A stretch of 64,000 bases of DNA. Source: Leucaena leucocephala. Taxonomy: Eukaryota > Streptophyta > Magnoliopsida > Fabales > Fabaceae. Position 1 is the stretch's first letter, and the number at the start of each line of letters is the position of its first letter. A program made the translations under genes and the position numbers. The notes beneath the pieces were generated by a model, which did not search any database, had not been told where the DNA came from, and was given only the letters and a program-made list of their open reading frames with translations. This document shows positions 62,993-64,000 of this stretch, one piece after another. The stretch lies in assembly GCA_037074615.1 (NCBI GenBank), contig CM073569.1, positions 1,308,001 to 1,372,000 of the forward strand, read 5' to 3'.

Positions 62993-63663
62993 TCAACCCC
63001 AGAAGCTCACAAGTACTTGAGGCACATTTTACCGTGTCTAGGAAATTACACGGGAAATACAACATCTGACTCTTGAAGTCATGCTTTCTTTTTTGTCGGC
63101 ACTTAGAAACAGCCTTAATCGCTAAGTTAGAAGCAACGAATATTTGACCAAAAGAGAAACTTGTAGGAAAATGCCATAAAAAATCAACAGAAACCACTCT
63201 ATGGCCCCGTATCCGGATGAACATGTGATGCTCACTTGATCAATATCAGTGTCCTGGAAAAGTTATGAGTCCCCTTAAAATTCTATTGCACGATGGACAA
63301 TTCTGTGTGTCAAGAGTTTTGGCTTAAATGGTATACAACACCCTTCTAAATAAGAGTGCTTGTGAGGTCAAACCTTAAAATAGGTATGCCATGGACGTGA
63401 TGTCTATTGGCTAAAATAGGTTAGGAATGTTAGTGACGTCATCATGTAAATGTGTTGTGTTGAATACAAATTGCAGTTTGGTAAAGTTAAACAACATTAA
63501 TATAAACCCTCTCTTTTTGTTTCCCCGTGCCTTATTTTACCTCATATATATGTACAGCAAAATCATTTTATTTATGAAATAAAATATGAGTCACTTGAAA
63601 TCCATCAAGTCATAGCTTAAGCTTGTTCAACACATTAATTAGAATTGCAGAGTTGTAGGAAAA
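62993..63663. other. Upstream flank of the F-box gene
   Basis: Contains the promoter of the F-box gene and the first copy of a direct repeat (63137-63255). No gene is seen. Confidence 0.45.
63137..63255 (+). repeat. Direct repeat, first copy
   Basis: Matches 63664-63770 through AATATTTGACCAAAAGAGAA, TTGTAGGAAAATGCC, ATCAACAG, and TGTGATGCTCACTT in the same order. Confidence 0.75.
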
Positions 63664-63770
63664 TGAATATCTGACCAAAAGAGAAAGTTGTAGGAAAATG
63701 CCCTTAATATCAACAGTCCCCTCATTGGCATGAATGTGTGATGCTCACTTATCATCATTGTCCTCCTCAA
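63664..63770 (+). repeat. Direct repeat, second copy
   Basis: Second copy of 63137-63255, about 530 bases downstream, with small deletions. Confidence 0.75.
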
Positions 63771-63976
63771 AGGTTTATACTACGATGAACAATTCTTTTG
63801 GATCTCTCAGCGCAAAATCCAGCATGATTCAAACTCAACCCAATATACAAAAACAACTTCTCATTATCATTTCATCTATCAAAGACCAAGCTTCGTTTGC
63901 TTTCATTATTTTAATCACCACTTTTATATTCTACGAGATAATTTATCTCGCACAACAACAAAACAATTCTTCATAG
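63734..63976 (+). CDS. Doubtful 80-codon open frame with one hydrophobic segment
   Basis: The frame starts inside the second direct repeat and ends at TAG 63974-63976. It has a possible membrane segment (ASFAFIILITTFIFYEIIYL) and a Gln/Asn-rich end. I recognise no family. An internal Met (MNNSFGSLSAKSS) is an equally likely start. It could be a small gene, or chance. Confidence 0.2.
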   Translation: MCDAHLSSLSSSKVYTTMNNSFGSLSAKSSMIQTQPNIQKQLLIIISSIKDQASFAFIILITTFIFYEIIYLAQQQNNSS

Positions 63977-64000
63977 CTAATTTAAAAGGGCAAGATTAAC

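Overview
The window is nuclear DNA from a flowering plant, most likely a core eudicot. Genes are split by many short AT-rich GT-AG introns, the spaces between genes are very AT-rich, and the elements present are plant-type SINEs and an L1-type LINE. Protein families and gene order point to a dicot; I cannot name the species from the sequence.

Layout, left to right. 1-4989 (+): the 3' two thirds of the largest subunit of RNA polymerase II (NRPB1), with the heptad-repeat CTD. 7419-11976 (+): an intact phospholipase D delta. 14.3-14.7 kb: an unrecognised, possibly decayed coding relic. 16129-16723 (+): a small plant protein of unknown function. 18138-21225 (+): an intact A1-family aspartyl protease, followed at 22665-26505 (+) by a tandem paralogue with a 2-base frameshift. 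29004-30274 (+): a secreted class III peroxidase of PER64 type. 31603-33007 (-): a METTL23-like methyltransferase. 33712-33885 (-): a ROTUNDIFOLIA/DVL small-peptide gene carrying an in-frame stop. 36696-40306 (+): a methyl-CpG-binding-domain plus coiled-coil protein whose 5' region is repeated upstream. 43163-48802 (+): an ACT-domain Raf-like kinase (STY17 type). 49720-51203 (-) and 52649-54434 (-): two tandem SEN1/STR15-type rhodanese genes, the first with three broken splice sites. 55.2-57.6 kb: a nested SINE/LINE cluster. 59592-60588 (+): a small CRAL-TRIO (SEC14-like) protein. 61868-62992 (-): an F-box/DUF295 protein.

From memory of Arabidopsis, NRPB1, PLD delta, RTFL6/DVL17, STY17, SEN1/STR15 and a SEC14-like gene lie together at about At4g35750-At4g35800, with an aspartyl protease at At4g35880. 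The window therefore looks like a conserved ancestral block with insertions (peroxidase, methyltransferase, MBD gene, F-box gene) and local duplications. This is microsynteny, not an operon; the genes have unrelated jobs.

The parts most worth a second look are three recently damaged but otherwise well-kept genes (the DVL peptide with TAA where the family has Tyr, the rhodanese copy broken only at splice sites, the frameshifted protease), the MBD/coiled-coil gene with its repeated 5' end, and the retroposon hotspot where SINEs and a LINE entered copies of one short target. Exon coordinates were read by hand from splice signals and family alignment; every multi-exon total quoted was checked to be a whole number of codons.
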